Positions 62,150 to 64,000 of a DNA stretch of 64,000 nt are shown piece by piece (the first letter of the stretch is position 1; every line of letters starts with the position of its first letter). This DNA is from Oceanimonas baumannii (GTDB lineage Bacteria; Pseudomonadota; Gammaproteobacteria; Enterobacterales; Aeromonadaceae): positions 222,942 through 286,941 of the forward strand of contig NZ_NQJF01000004.1 in assembly GCF_002245495.1 (NCBI RefSeq), given 5' to 3'. Below the pieces are notes generated by a model that worked only from the letters and a program-made list of their open reading frames with translations, was not told the DNA's origin and made no database searches. A program made the position numbers and the translations under genes.

Positions 62150-62509
62150 ATGAAAAAATCTCTTATCGTAACGCTGTTTGCAGGCACATTTTCTTTGCTG
62201 GCTGGCACCGCCATGGCCGCTACTGGTGGCTTCACCGGACCCGACCGCACCGAGCAAGTCAGTGTTTCCCAGGCCCTGGAGCTGGGAGACGACAGCCAGG
62301 TTCGCCTGACTGGCGTGATCACCGAATCGCTGGGTGACGAGAAGTATCGCTTTAAGGATGACAGTGGCAGCCTGATAGTGGAAATCGACAATGAAGACTG
62401 GGGGGGCGTTCAGGCAACTCCGGACACACCCCTGATCTTGTGGGGAGAAATTGACAAAGACTGGAATGAAACCGAGCTGGATGTCGACCGGGTTGAGCTG
62501 GCCCCATAA
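62150..62509 (+). CDS. ygiW: YgiW/YdeI-family stress-tolerance OB-fold protein
   Basis: 119 residues from the third of three consecutive ATGs (62144, 62147, 62150), the only one well spaced (7 bases) from GGAG. A signal peptide (KKSLIVTLFAGTFSLLAGTAMA) is followed by a small OB-fold: GFTGPDRTEQVSVSQAL, then DDSQVRLTGVITESLGDEKYRFKDDSGSLIVEI and LWGEIDKDWNETELDVD. Family members are periplasmic and help with peroxide, cadmium or acid stress. ygiW is next to qseBC in E. coli, as here. Confidence 0.93.
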   Translation: MKKSLIVTLFAGTFSLLAGTAMAATGGFTGPDRTEQVSVSQALELGDDSQVRLTGVITESLGDEKYRFKDDSGSLIVEIDNEDWGGVQATPDTPLILWGEIDKDWNETELDVDRVELAP

Positions 62510-62529
62510 TCCACCGCTAGCGACATAAC

Positions 62530-62562
62530 AAAAAGCCGAAGGCCAAGGCCTTCGGCTTTTTT
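62530..62562. terminator. Bidirectional terminator between ygiW and nadA
   Basis: AAAAGCCGAAGGCC pairs with GGCCTTCGGCTTTT around AA; A- and T-runs flank it on both sides. Confidence 0.92.
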
Positions 62563-62576
62563 AATGCTCTGACAGA

Positions 62577-63638
62577 TCAGGCATTCCCCTTCACCTTCAT
62601 CTTCAGTTCACGGGCGAAGTTCAGCATCCGCTCCAGCGGGATCATGGCCTTGATCCGGGTAGCTTCATCAACCCGTATCTCATGGGTCTCACCGCCCTCT
62701 TTCAGCGCATCACGGATAGCCACCAGCCCGTTCATTGCCATCCAGGGACAGTGGGCACAGCTGCGACAGGTGGCACCATTGCCGCCGGTGGGGGCTTCCA
62801 CCATTTCCTTATCGGGGCAGGCCTGCTGCATTTTGTAAAAAATACCCTTATCGGTGGCCACAATCAGCTTTTTCTGAGGCAGCTCCTTCGCGGCCTGGAT
62901 CAGCTGACTGGTGGAGCCCACGGCATCGGCCAGCTCAACTACCGACTGTGGTGACTCCGGGTGAACCAGAACCGCAGCATCCGGGTTCTGAGCCTTCAGC
63001 TCTTTCAACGCCTTGGCTCGGAACTCATCATGTACAATACAGGCCCCCTGCCAGCGCAGCATTTCACAACCGGTCTGCTTTTCGATATAGGCACCCAGGT
63101 GACGATCCGGTGCCCAGATGATTTTATGACCTTCGCTGTCGAGGTGCTCTACAATTTCCAGCGCAATACTGGAGGTGACCACCCAGTCAGCCCGGGCCTT
63201 GACCGCTGCCGACGTATTGGCATATACCACTACGGTATGATCCGGGTGCGCATCGCAAAAGGCGGCAAATTCATCGGCCGGGCACCCCAGATCCAGTGAA
63301 CACTCCGCTTCCAGGGTAGGCATCAGCACGGTTTTTTCCGGGCTGAGGATCTTGGAAGTTTCTCCCATGAAACGCACGCCGGCGACAATCAGGGTCTGTG
63401 CCTCATGTTCCTTGCCAAAACGTGCCATTTCCAGGGAGTCCGCCACACAGCCCCCGGTTTCTTCGGCCAGCGCCTGAATTTCGGGATCAGTATAATAATG
63501 CGCCACCAGCACTGCATTACGGGCTTTCAGCAGGGATTTGATTTCATTTTTAAGTTCAAGCTGTTGCTCCGTATTCAGCGGGGCCGGCTTGGCTGGAAAG
63601 GGGTAGTCAAACTCGACAATATCAGCGGCTTCAGTCAT
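62577..63638 (-). CDS. nadA: Quinolinate synthase
   Basis: 353 residues from ATG 63638 ([15 protein letters not shown]); an ATG at 63659 would add seven residues and cannot be ruled out. NadA joins iminoaspartate and dihydroxyacetone phosphate to quinolinate in NAD synthesis, using a 4Fe-4S cluster. The three cluster cysteines are in [24 protein letters not shown] and [35 protein letters not shown] and [14 protein letters not shown] are typical. The length fits E. coli NadA. Confidence 0.96.
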   Translation of the reverse strand: MTEAADIVEFDYPFPAKPAPLNTEQQLELKNEIKSLLKARNAVLVAHYYTDPEIQALAEETGGCVADSLEMARFGKEHEAQTLIVAGVRFMGETSKILSPEKTVLMPTLEAECSLDLGCPADEFAAFCDAHPDHTVVVYANTSAAVKARADWVVTSSIALEIVEHLDSEGHKIIWAPDRHLGAYIEKQTGCEMLRWQGACIVHDEFRAKALKELKAQNPDAAVLVHPESPQSVVELADAVGSTSQLIQAAKELPQKKLIVATDKGIFYKMQQACPDKEMVEAPTGGNGATCRSCAHCPWMAMNGLVAIRDALKEGGETHEIRVDEATRIKAMIPLERMLNFARELKMKVKGNA

Positions 63639-63766
63639 GGCGATGTGCCAATGCTCCATTCAATAACAAACTCCGGGTATTATACCGCCGAAGACGAAGC
63701 AACCCAAATCTATGTTAACGAGATGAAAAAACGAATAGGAATATGATGTAAGAAAAACGCAGAGGA

Positions 63767-63842
63767 TGGTGGGTCGTGCAGGATTCGAACCTGCGACCAA
63801 TTGATTAAAAGTCAACTGCTCTACCAACTGAGCTAACGACCC
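63767..63842 (-). tRNA. tRNA-Lys (UUU)
   Basis: 76 bases including an encoded CCA. The anticodon loop reads CTTTTAA (anticodon TTT), with GGTTCGAATCC in the T arm and the acceptor arms GGGTCGT/ACGACCC pairing perfectly. Confidence 0.97.
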
Positions 63843-63873
63843 GTATAAACGGAGGCTTATTCATTTTCATGAA

Positions 63874-63949
63874 TGGTGGACGCTACTGGGATCGAACCAG
63901 TGACCCCCTCCTTGTAAGGGAGGTGCTCTCCCGGCTGAGCTAAGCGTCC
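63874..63949 (-). tRNA. tRNA-Val (UAC)
   Basis: 76 bases with encoded CCA. The anticodon loop is CTTACAA (TAC), acceptor arms GGACGCT/AGCGTCC pair, and GGTTCGATCC forms the T arm. It follows tRNA-Lys in the cluster. Confidence 0.97.
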
Positions 63950-63955
63950 GGGAAC

Positions 63956-64000
63956 TGGTGGGTCGTGCAGGATTCGAACCTGCGACCAATTGATTAAAAG
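63956..64000 (-). tRNA. tRNA-Lys (UUU), cut by the window edge
   Basis: The 45 visible bases, from the encoded CCA through the T arm to the anticodon region, are identical to the tRNA-Lys at 63767-63842. The 5' half lies beyond the window. Confidence 0.93.

Overview
The window reads as chromosomal DNA of a free-living, probably marine or brackish, gammaproteobacterium. The dapB-carA-carB order, the paired type I and long GAPDH genes, YeaC, DUF2989, YgiW, YfbR and purEK are typical of that class, and Na+-linked transporters (NhaA, SbtA, SSS) point to a saline habitat. My impression, from protein style only, is Aeromonadales (Oceanimonas/Oceanisphaera-like). I saw no insertion sequence, prophage, CRISPR array or integron.

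Layout. 1-9258: a truncated SAM methyltransferase, an SBF-family permease with a divergent AraC regulator, a tandem glycine riboswitch controlling a TRIC-type channel, a PLP-dependent cysteine synthase-like enzyme, a two-gene RND efflux system and a small membrane protein. 9319-13114: purEK, then a sodium:solute symporter with a 43-residue partner. 13196-17593: an inverted-repeat element, then an ion module (SbtA-like bicarbonate permease, divergent LysR regulator, NhaA, TrhA/hemolysin III). 17812-24355: a hydantoinase/oxoprolinase A+B pair with an AraC regulator and a divergent NCS1 permease. 24432-30790: NRDE protein, exported ATP-dependent DNA ligase, CynX-type MFS transporter, MobA, a YdjA-like nitroreductase and FadH. 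30974-45714: SppA-AnsA, a cold-shock gene, carAB, dapB, an FKBP isomerase, a NagK-like kinase with an M48 lipoprotein protease, an XRE regulator, an OmpA-family porin, a YchJ protein and PurU. 45910-46865: DUF1244 protein and YfbR.

46796-55961 is the most distinctive region. Eleven tightly packed minus-strand genes run from a YbgA-like protein through a MerR/LitR-type regulator, photolyase, SnoaL-like protein, short-chain dehydrogenase, FAD oxidoreductase, DUF1365, CFA-type methyltransferase, DUF2878, chalcone-isomerase-like protein and DUF3833 lipoprotein. The promoter holds four TTGTAC(A) sites arranged as two dyads of identical spacing, and a 9-copy 7-bp tandem repeat lies just upstream. 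This looks like a photo-oxidative-stress and membrane-lipid-remodelling operon.

56087-63638: YeaC, two GAPDH genes flanking a DUF2989 lipoprotein, a QseBC/PmrAB-like two-component system with a ygiW gene behind a QseB/PmrA-type direct repeat, and nadA. The right edge is a minus-strand tRNA cluster (Lys-Val-Lys, the last one cut by the edge).

All functions are inferred by reading the protein sequences; no database search was run.
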